Origin: Streptomyces fildesensis
GTDB lineage: Bacteria; Actinomycetota; Actinomycetes; Streptomycetales; Streptomycetaceae
DNA length: 64,000 bases
Reading direction: 5' to 3'
Assembly: GCF_016107395.1 (NCBI RefSeq)
Contig: NZ_JAAIKO010000001.1
Span: forward strand, 372,001 to 436,000
The notes below the pieces were generated by a model, which worked only from the letters and a program-made list of their open reading frames with translations, had not been told where the DNA came from and made no database searches. Below are positions 15,278-26,878 of this stretch, one piece after another; the first letter of the stretch is position 1; each line of letters starts with the position of its first letter. A program made the translations under genes and the position numbers.

Positions 15278-16897
15278 ATGGATCTCGTGTTCCGCGACGT
15301 GAGCGTCATCGACGGAAGCGGGGAGGCCGCCTACCGGGCCGACGTCGGCATCGACGCGGGCCGGATCTCCGTGATCCGGCCCGAGGACGCAGCGCGGTTC
15401 GGGGACATCCGGCTGACCGGAACCCGCGTCGTCGATGCCGGCGGCCTGGCCCTGGCCCCGGGATTCATCGACATGCACGCGCACAGCGACCTGGCCCTGC
15501 TGCGGGACCCCGACCACTCCGCGAAGGCGGCGCAGGGTGTGACGCTGGAGGTGCTGGGGCAGGACGGGCTGTCGTACGCGCCGGTCGACGACCGCACCCT
15601 CGCCGAGGTCCGCGCGCAGATCACTGGCTGGAACGGCGACGGCTCGGACATCGACTTCGACTGGCGCAGCGTCGGTGAGTACCTGGACCGGCTGGACCGG
15701 GGCATCGCGGTGAACGCCGCCTATCTCGTCCCGCAGGGCACCGTCCGGATGCTGGCGCTGGGCTGGGAGGACCGCCCGGCGACGGCGGCCGAGGTCACCA
15801 CGATGAAGCGGCTGGTGGCGGAGGGGCTGGAACAGGGCGCCGTCGGGCTGTCGTCCGGGCTGACGTACACGCCCGGGATGTACGCGTCGGACGCCGAACT
15901 CACCGAACTGTGCCGGGTGGTGGCGGCGTACGACGGCTACTACTGCCCGCACCACCGCTCGTACGGGGCGGGCGCGCTCCAGGCGTACGAGGAGATGGTG
16001 GCACTGACCCGGGACGCCGGCTGCGCCCTGCACCTGGCGCACGCCACGATGAACTTCGGTGTGAACAAGGGAAAGGCGCCGGACCTGCTGGCGCTGCTGG
16101 ACCGGGCCCTGGACGCCGGCTCCGACATCTCGCTCGACACCTACCCCTACCTCCCCGGCTGCACGACGCTCGCGGCGATGCTGCCGAGTTGGGCGACGGA
16201 GGGCGGCCCGGAGGCGACCCTCGCGCGGCTGCGGGACGACGTGACGGCGAAGAAGATCCGCCACGTCATGGAGGTCGACGGGGCGGACGGCTGCCATGGC
16301 GTGCCGATGGACTGGTCGACGATCGAGATCTCCGGGGTGAGCGATCCCGGACTCGCGGGCTGCGTCGGCAGGACCATCGCGCGCAGCGCGGCCGAACGCG
16401 GCGAGGAGCCGTTCGTGACGGCCCGGCGCCTGCTGATCAACGACCGGCTGGGATCGACGATCCTGCAGCACGTCGGCCACGAGGAGAACGTCCGGGCGAT
16501 CATGCGGCACCGGGTCCACACCGGCGGCAGCGACGGCATCCTGATGGGCTACAAACCGCACCCTCGTGCGTACGGGACCTTCCCCGAATACCTGGGGAAG
16601 TACGTGCGCGAGCTCGGCATCCTGACCCTGGAGGAGTGCGTCGCCCACCTCACCTCCCGCCCCGCCGCCCGGCTGCGACTGCCCGACCGGGGCCTGGTCC
16701 GCGAGGGCTACCGCGCGGACCTGACGCTCTTCGACCCGGCGACGGTGGCCGCCGGCTCCACCTTCGACGCCCCCCGCGTCCTCCCGACGGGCATCCCGCA
16801 CGTCCTCATCGACGGCCGCTTCGTCATCGAGGACGGGCGGCGCACGGATGTGCTGGCGGGCCGCTCGGTGCGGCGGGAGCCGGCGCGGGCGCGGTGA
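15278..16897 (+). CDS. N-acyl-D-amino-acid deacylase family amidohydrolase
   Basis: A 539-residue metal-dependent amidohydrolase. The metal ligands of strand 1 are H67 and H69 in GFIDMHAHSD; later histidines are in CALHLAHATMN and HPRAYGTFPEYLGKYVRE, and the domain ends with the typical ADLTLFDPATV beta sandwich. D-aminoacylases release a carboxylate from N-acyl-D-amino acids. Characterised D-aminoacylases have a metal-binding Cys in a GNCG turn; here the equivalent place reads LGQDG (D96), so this is a different subfamily. It follows the dehydratase by 54 bp in one operon and would supply its free-amine substrate, for example by removing acetate from N-acetyl-D-glucosaminate. Confidence 0.85.
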   Translation: MDLVFRDVSVIDGSGEAAYRADVGIDAGRISVIRPEDAARFGDIRLTGTRVVDAGGLALAPGFIDMHAHSDLALLRDPDHSAKAAQGVTLEVLGQDGLSYAPVDDRTLAEVRAQITGWNGDGSDIDFDWRSVGEYLDRLDRGIAVNAAYLVPQGTVRMLALGWEDRPATAAEVTTMKRLVAEGLEQGAVGLSSGLTYTPGMYASDAELTELCRVVAAYDGYYCPHHRSYGAGALQAYEEMVALTRDAGCALHLAHATMNFGVNKGKAPDLLALLDRALDAGSDISLDTYPYLPGCTTLAAMLPSWATEGGPEATLARLRDDVTAKKIRHVMEVDGADGCHGVPMDWSTIEISGVSDPGLAGCVGRTIARSAAERGEEPFVTARRLLINDRLGSTILQHVGHEENVRAIMRHRVHTGGSDGILMGYKPHPRAYGTFPEYLGKYVRELGILTLEECVAHLTSRPAARLRLPDRGLVREGYRADLTLFDPATVAAGSTFDAPRVLPTGIPHVLIDGRFVIEDGRRTDVLAGRSVRREPARAR

Positions 16898-16906
16898 CGG
16901 GCGCTT

Positions 16907-17209
16907 TCAGCGGGATCGGCCGGTCCGTTCCCGGCTGAGCCGGTGCAGGAGGACGCGGACGTCCTCGAAGTCGGCCGTGATCGCCAGGGCGCCCAGCGCC
17001 GACGCCCGCGAGCGCCCCGCGAGAGTGACCCGTCCGGTGAAGAAGACCACCGGCCCGGTGTACCTCCCGTCGGCTCAAACGAGCAGTCCGGCCAGTTGTT
17101 CCGCGACCCGTCTCTCACCGAGCAGATCGCGTCCGGTGGCGGACACCGGCTCGTCGTTGAGGAGGGAGTACGGCAGCGATGAGGAGTGCGGAGAGTAGGG
17201 CGACGCCAC
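16907..17209 (-). pseudogene. Remnant of a KAP-like P-loop NTPase gene with in-frame stop
   Basis: A GTG at 17209 opens a frame reading SLLNDEPVSATGRDLLGERR then VAEQLAGLLV, which looks like the first residues of streptomycete KAP-family NTPases as I remember them, just before their P-loop. A TGA (17075-17077) stops it after 44 codons, yet the same frame stays open after the stop (ADGRYTGPVVFFTGRVTLAG) to another TGA at 16907. No Walker motif is left, so the gene seems deleted internally and broken. It lies on the strand opposite its neighbours, between two plus-strand genes. Confidence 0.4.
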
Positions 17210-17298
17210 CGTGTCAGTGTGGCAGCGCGGGCTCCGGCCGTCCCGACGTGGCGAAAAACACCGGGCGGGCAGCCGTACGCGCCCGTAAGGTGACGGGC

Positions 17299-18513
17299 AT
17301 GCAGCAGGTGATCCAGTCCACGAAGCTCGCGAATGTCTGTTACGAGATCCGGGGCCCGGTCCTCGAAGAGGCGATGCGGCTCGAGGCGGCGGGCCACCGC
17401 ATCCTCAAGCTCAACACCGGCAATCCGGCGCCCTTCGGTTTCGAGTGCCCGCCCGAAATCCTTGAGGACATGCTGCGCACCCTGGGCGACGCGCACGGCT
17501 ACGGCGACGCGAAGGGCCTGCTCTCGGCGCGCCGGGCGGTGATGCAGCACTACCAGACGAAGGGCATCCCGCTGGATGTCGACGACGTCTACCTCGGCAA
17601 CGGCGTCTCCGAGCTCATCCAGATGTCGATGCAGGCGCTGCTCGACGACGGCGACGAAGTGCTGGTCCCGGCGCCCGACTATCCGCTGTGGACGGCTTCG
17701 GTCTCGCTGGCCGGCGGCACCGCGGTGCACTACCGCTGCGACGAGCAGGCCGACTGGATGCCGGACCTCGCCGACATCGAGCGCAAGGTCACCGACCGCA
17801 CCAAGGCCCTCGTCATCATCAACCCGAACAACCCGACGGGTGCGGTGTACGACGACGAGATGCTGCGCGGCCTCACGGACATCGCCCGCCGCCACAAGCT
17901 GATCGTCTGCTCCGACGAGATCTACGACAAGATCCTGTACGACGGCGCCACCCACACCCCGACCTCGGCCATCGCCCCCGACCTGCTGACGCTGACGTTC
18001 AACGGGCTGTCGAAGGCGTACCGGGTGGCGGGGTACCGCAGCGGCTGGATGGCGGTGTGCGGTCCCAAGTCGCACGCCTCCAGCTACATCGAGGGTCTGA
18101 CGATCCTGGCCAACATGCGGCTGTGCGCCAACATGCCGGCCCAGCACGCGATCGCCACCGCGCTCGGCGGCCACCAGTCGATCAACAGCCTCGTCCTGCC
18201 CGGCGGCCGGCTGCTCGCGCAGCGCGACGCCGCGCATGCCGCGCTCACCCAGATCCCGGGCGTCACCTGCGTCAAGCCGAAGGGGGCGCTCTACCTCTTC
18301 CCCCGGCTGGACCCGAACGTCTACAAGATCAAGGACGACCGGCAGATGGTCCTCGATCTGCTGCGCGCCGAGAAGATCATGGTCGTGCACGGCACCGGCT
18401 TCAACTGGCACGAGCCGGACCACTTCCGCATCGTGACCCTGCCGTACGCCGACGACCTGACGGAGGCGTGCGCGCGCATCGCCCGCTTCCTGGACGGCTA
18501 CAGCCAGCCGTAA
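17299..18513 (+). CDS. alaA: Class I/II aminotransferase, AlaA-type (glutamate-pyruvate)
   Basis: A 404-residue cytoplasmic PLP aminotransferase, the same length as E. coli AlaA. The Schiff-base lysine is K239 in NGLSKAYRVAGYRSGW; other family marks are LNTGNPAPFGF, VIINPNNPTGAVY (cofactor/substrate Asn), VCSDEIYDKILYDG and the C-terminal HFRIVTLP with the substrate-binding Arg. It transfers amino groups between glutamate and pyruvate to make alanine. The start at 17299 (MQQVIQSTKLANVCYEIRG) matches the family N-terminus; the AAGGTG ribosome site is weak. Convergent with pckG across three hairpins. Confidence 0.9.
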   Translation: MQQVIQSTKLANVCYEIRGPVLEEAMRLEAAGHRILKLNTGNPAPFGFECPPEILEDMLRTLGDAHGYGDAKGLLSARRAVMQHYQTKGIPLDVDDVYLGNGVSELIQMSMQALLDDGDEVLVPAPDYPLWTASVSLAGGTAVHYRCDEQADWMPDLADIERKVTDRTKALVIINPNNPTGAVYDDEMLRGLTDIARRHKLIVCSDEIYDKILYDGATHTPTSAIAPDLLTLTFNGLSKAYRVAGYRSGWMAVCGPKSHASSYIEGLTILANMRLCANMPAQHAIATALGGHQSINSLVLPGGRLLAQRDAAHAALTQIPGVTCVKPKGALYLFPRLDPNVYKIKDDRQMVLDLLRAEKIMVVHGTGFNWHEPDHFRIVTLPYADDLTEACARIARFLDGYSQP

Positions 18514-18525
18514 CGCTCGCGCCGG

Positions 18526-18561
18526 CGGAGGTTGTGCCGGCCGCGGCCGGCACAACCTCCG
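18526..18561. terminator. Hairpin 1 downstream of alaA
   Basis: A perfect 36-base palindrome CGGAGGTTGTGCCGGCC..., centred on CCGCGG, starts 12 bases after the alaA stop. It serves as a terminator for alaA. Confidence 0.75.
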
Positions 18562-18589
18562 GCTGCTCGCCTGCCCCGCCGGAAAACAC

Positions 18590-18631
18590 CCGAGGGCCCG
18601 GTCACGACGTGAGTCGTGACCGGGCCCTCGG
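18590..18631. terminator. Hairpin 2 between alaA and pckG
   Basis: CCGAGGGCCCGGTCACGAC and its exact complement (19-bp stem) flank a four-base loop GTGA. It is symmetric and could stop transcripts from either side. Confidence 0.75.
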
Positions 18632-18712
18632 CGTGAGGGTTGGCATCGGTCCGTCCGGCAGACGGTCTTGGTCGGGGTGCCTACCGGTCGGGCGCGCCGC
18701 GCCACCGGGCAG

Positions 18713-18737
18713 CCTCCCGCATCGCACATGCGGGAGG
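18713..18737. terminator. Hairpin 3, on the pckG side
   Basis: CCTCCCGCAT and ATGCGGGAGG (10-bp perfect stem) around a five-base loop CGCAC. It is the third hairpin in the 296-bp gene-free stretch 18514-18809, which holds nothing else recognisable. Confidence 0.6.
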
Positions 18738-18809
18738 GCCGCCCGAGTTCAGGTTTTCCGAGCCCGGCGGGACCCCCGTGAGAGGGGATCCGCGCCGGAG
18801 GCGGGGGGG

Positions 18810-20621
<1,812 letters not shown>

Positions 20622-20850
20622 GATCGCTCCGTCCCGCCGAATTTGCACAGATTCGGCGTCAGATTTGAGGGTTTTGCGGACTCTAGTCCTGCTGTCCGCA
20701 TGGTGGAACTACCTCGGCCCCTTGGGGGCTGCGACCCGGACGCCACGTGGCCGCTCATCCGGTGCCGACCTCACTCATATGAGTGTCGGGGGAGAAAACC
20801 CGATCTGTCCAGGGCGCGAAGGGTGAGCATCGCCACTTCCACCTGCCATA

Positions 20851-20882
20851 CCTACGGTGCCGTAACCTACGGCCCCGTAGGT
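20851..20882. promoter_or_regulatory. Operator-like CCTACGG palindromes before the hemolysin III gene
   Basis: ACCTACGG-CC-CCGTAGGT (20865-20882) is a perfect 8-bp-arm inverted repeat, and an overlapping CTACGG-TG-CCGTA element precedes it at 20852-20864. The last arm ends 12 bases before the ATG, where a bound repressor would block transcription or initiation. The regulator is not adjacent. Palindromes with a CTACGG...CCGTAG pattern suit TetR-type dimers. Confidence 0.55.
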
Positions 20883-20894
20883 AGCATTGACGCT

Positions 20895-21593
20895 ATGGAC
20901 CTCGTCGAGGAGACTTCCGCTGTGTCTCAAGCCGTAGAAGAGCTCGACCCGCCCGTACCGCTGAAGCCCCTCCTCAGAGGGTGGATTCATGCCGCAATGT
21001 TCCCCGCGGTACTGATCGCGGGAGTGGTGCTGACCGCTTTCGCGGAGAGCACTCGGGGTCGCATCGCGTGCGCCGTGTTCACCGTCACCGCCTGCGCGTT
21101 GTTCGGCGTGAGCGGCCTCTACCACCGAGGCAACTGGGGCCCGCGAGGCGAGGCGATCCTGCGTCGCCTGGACCACTCCAACATCTTCCTGATCATCGCG
21201 GGCAGCTACACGCCCCTCGCGATCCTGCTGCTCCCGTCGAGCAAGGCGACCCCGCTGCTGTGGTTCGTCTGGGCGGGCGCGCTGGCCGGCATCGCCTTCC
21301 GCGTCTTCTGGGTCGGCGCGCCGCGCTGGCTCTACACCCCCTGCTACATCGCGCTCGGCTGGGCGGCGGTCTTCTTCCTCCCGGACTTCCTGCGCACCGG
21401 CGGTATCGCGGTGCTGGTCCTGGTGGTCGTCGGCGGTCTGCTGTACAGCGCGGGCGGCGTCATCTACGGCCTCAAGCGGCCCAATCCGTCACCTCGCTGG
21501 TTCGGCTTCCACGAGGTGTTCCACTCCCTGACGCTGGCGGCCTTCGTCATCCACTACGTCGGGATCTCGCTGGTCGCGTACCAGCACGCATAA
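20895..21593 (+). CDS. Hemolysin III / PAQR-family membrane protein
   Basis: A 232-residue protein with seven predicted membrane helices after a polar 28-residue N-terminus. The zinc-site pattern of the hemolysin III/PAQR superfamily is present: FGVSGLYHRGNW, RRLDHSNIFLIIAGSYTP and the C-terminal HEVFHSLTLAAFVIHY. Members (TrhA/YqfA) are linked to membrane energetics and fatty-acid composition; proof of haemolytic action is limited. The ATG at 20895 gives the full first helix; only GGTAG is seen before it. A long palindrome lies immediately upstream. Confidence 0.88.
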   Translation: MDLVEETSAVSQAVEELDPPVPLKPLLRGWIHAAMFPAVLIAGVVLTAFAESTRGRIACAVFTVTACALFGVSGLYHRGNWGPRGEAILRRLDHSNIFLIIAGSYTPLAILLLPSSKATPLLWFVWAGALAGIAFRVFWVGAPRWLYTPCYIALGWAAVFFLPDFLRTGGIAVLVLVVVGGLLYSAGGVIYGLKRPNPSPRWFGFHEVFHSLTLAAFVIHYVGISLVAYQHA

Positions 21594-21667
21594 CCGGGGC
21601 GGGGTCCTGGACTCCGGCTCATGCCCCGCTCAAGGCACCGCCCAACGGCCCGCCCCAGACTCACGTC

Positions 21668-21703
21668 AGGCGCCCGCGACCGATCCGGTCGCGGGCGCCT
21701 TTG
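21668..21703 (+). terminator. Terminator after the hemolysin III gene
   Basis: AGGCGCCCGCGACC and its exact complement (14-bp stem, five-base loop) are followed by TTT, giving a near-canonical intrinsic terminator 75 bases past the stop. Confidence 0.8.
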
Positions 21704-21706
21704 CGT

Positions 21707-21780
21707 ACCCGGTTCTGCGCACCCGGTCCTGTGTACGGCTCTGCATACCCGGTCCTGCGTACGGCTCTGCGTACCCGGTG
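21707..21780. repeat. Two and a half copies of a 26-bp repeat
   Basis: ACCCGGTCCTGYGTACGGCT plus CTGCRT repeats at 21721-21746 and 21747-21772 with two differences, flanked by partial copies (21707-21720 and 21773-21780). It is non-coding and sits between the terminator and the MFS promoter. Confidence 0.8.
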
Positions 21781-21804
21781 CACGGTGGCGCGCACATCTG
21801 AATA

Positions 21805-21850
21805 TTGACAGGCCCCATCTTTTGCGAGTTACTGTCACTTGATAGCAACT
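21805..21850 (+). promoter_or_regulatory. MFS promoter with TetR-type operator
   Basis: TTGACA at 21805-21810 is a consensus -35. Seventeen bases on, GTTACT (21828-21833) would be the -10 and lies inside a 24-base imperfect palindrome (21827-21850) with arms AGTTACTGTC and GATAGCAACT (8 of 10 pairs). The likely binder is the TetR protein encoded downstream. Confidence 0.55.
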
Positions 21851-21875
21851 CTTAAAGATTTGACGGAGGAGTGTC

Positions 21876-23504
21876 ATGACCGCACAGCTCGACCCCAGGC
21901 GCTGGTGGGCGCTCGGCGCCATGGTCGCGAGCATGCTCGTGCTCGGCTTCGACATGACGATCCTGAACGTGGCGCTGCCGACGATGGCCGGCCAGCTCGG
22001 CGCCACCACCGGCGAGCAGCAGTGGATGGCGGACGCCTATGTCGTCGTCTTCGCCGCCCTGATGCTCCCCGCCGGGCTGCTCGGCGACCGCTTCGGCCGC
22101 CGCCGGATGCTGGTGACGGGCCTCGGGATCTTCCTCGTCGGCTCGCTCGTCGGCTCGCTGGCCACCAGCGTCGAACCGGTCATCGCCGCCCGTGCGGTCA
22201 TGGGCATCGGCGGCGCGCTGGTGATGCCGCTCGCCCTCGCCGTCCTGCCGTCGCTCTTCGCGCCCCAGGAGCGCACCAAGGCGGTCGGCATCGTGACCGC
22301 CGCCTCCGCGCTCGGGATGCCGCTCGGCCCGATCATCGGCGGCTTCCTGCTCAACCACTTCTGGTGGGGCTCGGTCTTCCTGATCAACGTCCCGATGGCC
22401 GCCCTCGGGATCATCGCCTGTGTCTTCCTGCTGCCCGAGACCCGCGACCCGGCGTCGCCCAGGGTCGACGCGGTCTCCACCGCGCTCACCGCGGCCGGTC
22501 TCGGCGCACTGATCTACGGGATCATCGAGGCGCCCGCCCGCGGCTGGTCCGACCCGGTCGTGGTGGGGATGCTCGCCGGGGCCGCCGTGCTGATCGCGAC
22601 CCTCGTCCTGCGCGAACGCCGGATGGTCCGGCCCATGCTGGACATGACGCTGCTCGGCCACCGCCCGTTCCTGCTCAACATGCTCGCCGCGACCCTGGGC
22701 ATGTTCATCTTCTCCGGGCTGATGTTCGTCCTCCCGCCGTATCTGACGGCGGTGCTCGGCAACGACGCCTTCGGCACCGGCCTGCGGCTGCTGCCGATGA
22801 TGGGCGGCGTGATGTTCGCCGCCAAGGGCAGCGCGCCCCTCATCCAGCGGTTCGGCGCCCGCGCGGTGATCAGCGGCGGCCTGGTGGTGCTCGCCTTCGC
22901 GGCGTTCCTCGGCAGCCGCACCACCGTCGAAACCGGCTACGGCTTCACCGCCCTGTGGCTGTCCATCGTGGGATTCGGCTTCGGCTTCGCGGTGGTCCCC
23001 GCCATGACGGCGGCGCTCAGCGCACTGCCCGCGGACCGGGCGGGCAGCGGCTCGGGACTGCTGAGCACCGTACGGCAGGTGGGCGCCGCGATCGGGATCG
23101 CGCTGCTCGGCTCGCTGCTGGTCGGCGCCTACGCCGACCGGCTGCCCGCGGGGGCGCCGCACGCCGCCGCCGACTCCGTGGTCGCGGCCCACGTGGTGGC
23201 CGGCAGGCTCGGCGACACCCGCCTCGCGGCCGCGGCGGACGCCGCGTACGTGCACGGCATGACGACGGTCCTGCTGGTCTGCGGCCTCACCGCCCTCGTG
23301 GCGGCGCTGCTCACCGCGACACTGCTCCCCAGGACCGGTGCCGACGCCACCACCGGGTCCGGAACCGGAACGGACGGCGAGGCGCTTTCCGAGACGGGCG
23401 CCGAGACGGGTGCCGAGTCGAGTGCCGGGGCGGGCGCCAAGGCCGGAAACACATCCGGGGCCGTACCGCCGGTGGCCGCGCTGCCCGCCGATGCCGGACA
23501 ATGA
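21876..23504 (+). CDS. DHA2-type MFS drug/metabolite exporter
   Basis: A 542-residue transporter with about 14 membrane helices, the DHA2 (14-TMS) size class. Motifs: DMTILNVALPTMAGQLG in helix 1, WMADAYVVVFAALMLPAG and LGDRFGRRRM (motif A), and ALGMPLGPIIGGFLL (motif C of antiporters). Such proteins export drugs or secondary metabolites with proton antiport. The tail after the last helix is an 80-residue Gly/Ala/Thr/Glu-rich low-complexity stretch (GTGTDGEALSETGAETG). GGAGGAG precedes the ATG. Stop overlaps the tetR start, so exporter and regulator form one operon. Confidence 0.9.
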   Translation: MTAQLDPRRWWALGAMVASMLVLGFDMTILNVALPTMAGQLGATTGEQQWMADAYVVVFAALMLPAGLLGDRFGRRRMLVTGLGIFLVGSLVGSLATSVEPVIAARAVMGIGGALVMPLALAVLPSLFAPQERTKAVGIVTAASALGMPLGPIIGGFLLNHFWWGSVFLINVPMAALGIIACVFLLPETRDPASPRVDAVSTALTAAGLGALIYGIIEAPARGWSDPVVVGMLAGAAVLIATLVLRERRMVRPMLDMTLLGHRPFLLNMLAATLGMFIFSGLMFVLPPYLTAVLGNDAFGTGLRLLPMMGGVMFAAKGSAPLIQRFGARAVISGGLVVLAFAAFLGSRTTVETGYGFTALWLSIVGFGFGFAVVPAMTAALSALPADRAGSGSGLLSTVRQVGAAIGIALLGSLLVGAYADRLPAGAPHAAADSVVAAHVVAGRLGDTRLAAAADAAYVHGMTTVLLVCGLTALVAALLTATLLPRTGADATTGSGTGTDGEALSETGAETGAESSAGAGAKAGNTSGAVPPVAALPADAGQ

Positions 23505-24160
23505 CGGGCATGTCCGCACGTACGACGGCCGCCCCGACCACCGCCCCCTCCGGCGCTCCCGCCGGCACGCCGAAGATCGGCCTGCGGGAGCGGAAGAAGA
23601 TCCAGACCCGCCAGGCGATCCGCAGGGCCGCGTACCGGCTCTTCGACGAGCAGGGCTACGACGCCACGCCCGTCGACCGGATCGCCGAAGCCGCCGACGT
23701 CTCCCCCAGCACCGTCTTCCGGTACTTCCCCACCAAGGAGGACATCGTCCTCACGGACGAGTACGACCCGCTGATCGAGGCCGCGATCCGGGCCCGGCCG
23801 GCCGACGAGTCCCCGCTCCGGGCGATCCGGCACGCCTTCCTGGAATCGCTGCGCGCCATCTGCGAGGACCCGCAGGAACGGGCGGACCTCAGCGCGCGGG
23901 CCCGGCTGCTGCGGGACGTGCCGGCCGTCCGCGCCCGCTCCATGGAGAGCATGTCGGCGACCGGCCGGATCCTCGCCGGCGTCCTCGCCGAGCGCACCGG
24001 CCGCCCGGTGGACGACCTGGAACTGCGGATCTTCACCGGGGCGGTGCTCGGCGCCTTCCAGGAGGCCACCATGCACTGGGGCGAGCACGACCAGCAGGGC
24101 GAACTCCTGGACGTCGTCGAACGCACCCTGGACGTGCTGGAGCGCGGCCTCACCCTCTAG
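23501..24160 (+). CDS. TetR-family regulator of the adjacent exporter
   Basis: A 219-residue one-component repressor. The helix-turn-helix is at about residues 50-72 (TPVDRIAEAADVSPSTVFRYF, with FPTKEDIV after it), preceded by LRERKKIQTRQAIRRAAYRLFDEQGYDA. The C-terminal half is a ligand domain of the kind found in multidrug regulators. ATGA overlap with the exporter gene supports the start at 23501; a second in-frame ATG at 23510 is possible. Regulation of its own operon through the palindrome at 21827-21850 is likely; the inducer is unknown. Confidence 0.9.
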   Translation: MTGMSARTTAAPTTAPSGAPAGTPKIGLRERKKIQTRQAIRRAAYRLFDEQGYDATPVDRIAEAADVSPSTVFRYFPTKEDIVLTDEYDPLIEAAIRARPADESPLRAIRHAFLESLRAICEDPQERADLSARARLLRDVPAVRARSMESMSATGRILAGVLAERTGRPVDDLELRIFTGAVLGAFQEATMHWGEHDQQGELLDVVERTLDVLERGLTL

Positions 24161-24166
24161 GCGGTC

Positions 24167-26203
<2,037 letters not shown>

Positions 26204-26449
26204 GGCACCCACTCTGCCACGCGGGGCCACCGGTGGCGCGGCACGAAATCCCGGACCGTCCGACGCCTGGCGCGCCGGCCCTCACGCCAGGCCCTGTTGA
26301 TCCGGAGCCCGTGAACAATACTTACGCAACCATGACGGATTCCTGCCCGGCTCCGTGCTCCTGACCACTCGCGGAATCCCTGCTTCCGCCGGCGGCGCAC
26401 CCAACTGTGTGAGTGAAGAAACCTCAGTTCAGGCCGGGTTGAGGCGATG
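26204..26449. other. Intergenic region between DUF255 gene and a small membrane-protein gene
   Basis: About 246 bases. It must hold the minus-strand promoter for the DUF255 gene. No clear motif, RNA or small gene could be supported. Confidence 0.4.
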
Positions 26450-26878
26450 TCAGGGCCATAGGGCCACGGGAGGGCCGGTGCGCACGGCATCAGGCTCTGT
26501 GGCCACCGGCCCGTGCAGCGGTGCGCCCAGTCCGGCGCAGGCCGGCAGCGGGCAGGCCGACAGCGCCAGGAGCTGGCGGACCGCGCCCGGCAGCGGCCAG
26601 TTCTTGCGGGTCGCGTACCAGGCGAGCAGCGCCGACGCGAGCGCGGCGAAGACGAAGAGCGGCACGGCGGGACCGGCCGACCGGCGCGCCCCGAGCCACC
26701 CGGCGGCGACGACGGTCACCAGCAGGCCTGCCCCCAGCACCGCCTGCGCGCGCAGCCGGGCGCTCCACACACCGCCGTGCTCACGTGCCGCGGTGACCTG
26801 TTCGTCCAGGTCGGTGACGGTCAGCTCGCCCCACTCGCCGTCCCGGTGGTCGCGCAGGTAGAGCGTGGCGCCGTCCAC
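26450..26878 (-). CDS. Small two-helix membrane protein, unknown function
   Basis: A 142-residue protein: a polar N-terminal 40 residues (MDGATLYLRDHRDGEWGELTV), then two hydrophobic helices near 48-65 (AVLGAGLLVTVVAAGWLG) and 69-88 (VPLFVFAALASALLAWY), and a Pro-rich tail. The start is GTG. No family is recognised. It lies divergent from the NB-ARC/TPR gene. Confidence 0.55.
   Translation of the reverse strand: MDGATLYLRDHRDGEWGELTVTDLDEQVTAAREHGGVWSARLRAQAVLGAGLLVTVVAAGWLGARRSAGPAVPLFVFAALASALLAWYATRKNWPLPGAVRQLLALSACPLPACAGLGAPLHGPVATEPDAVRTGPPVALWP

Noticed and set aside
13862-16801. A 979-codon minus-strand frame across the dehydratase and deacylase genes
   Set aside because: Antisense shadow. 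The plus-strand products carry PLP and metal motifs and ribosome sites.
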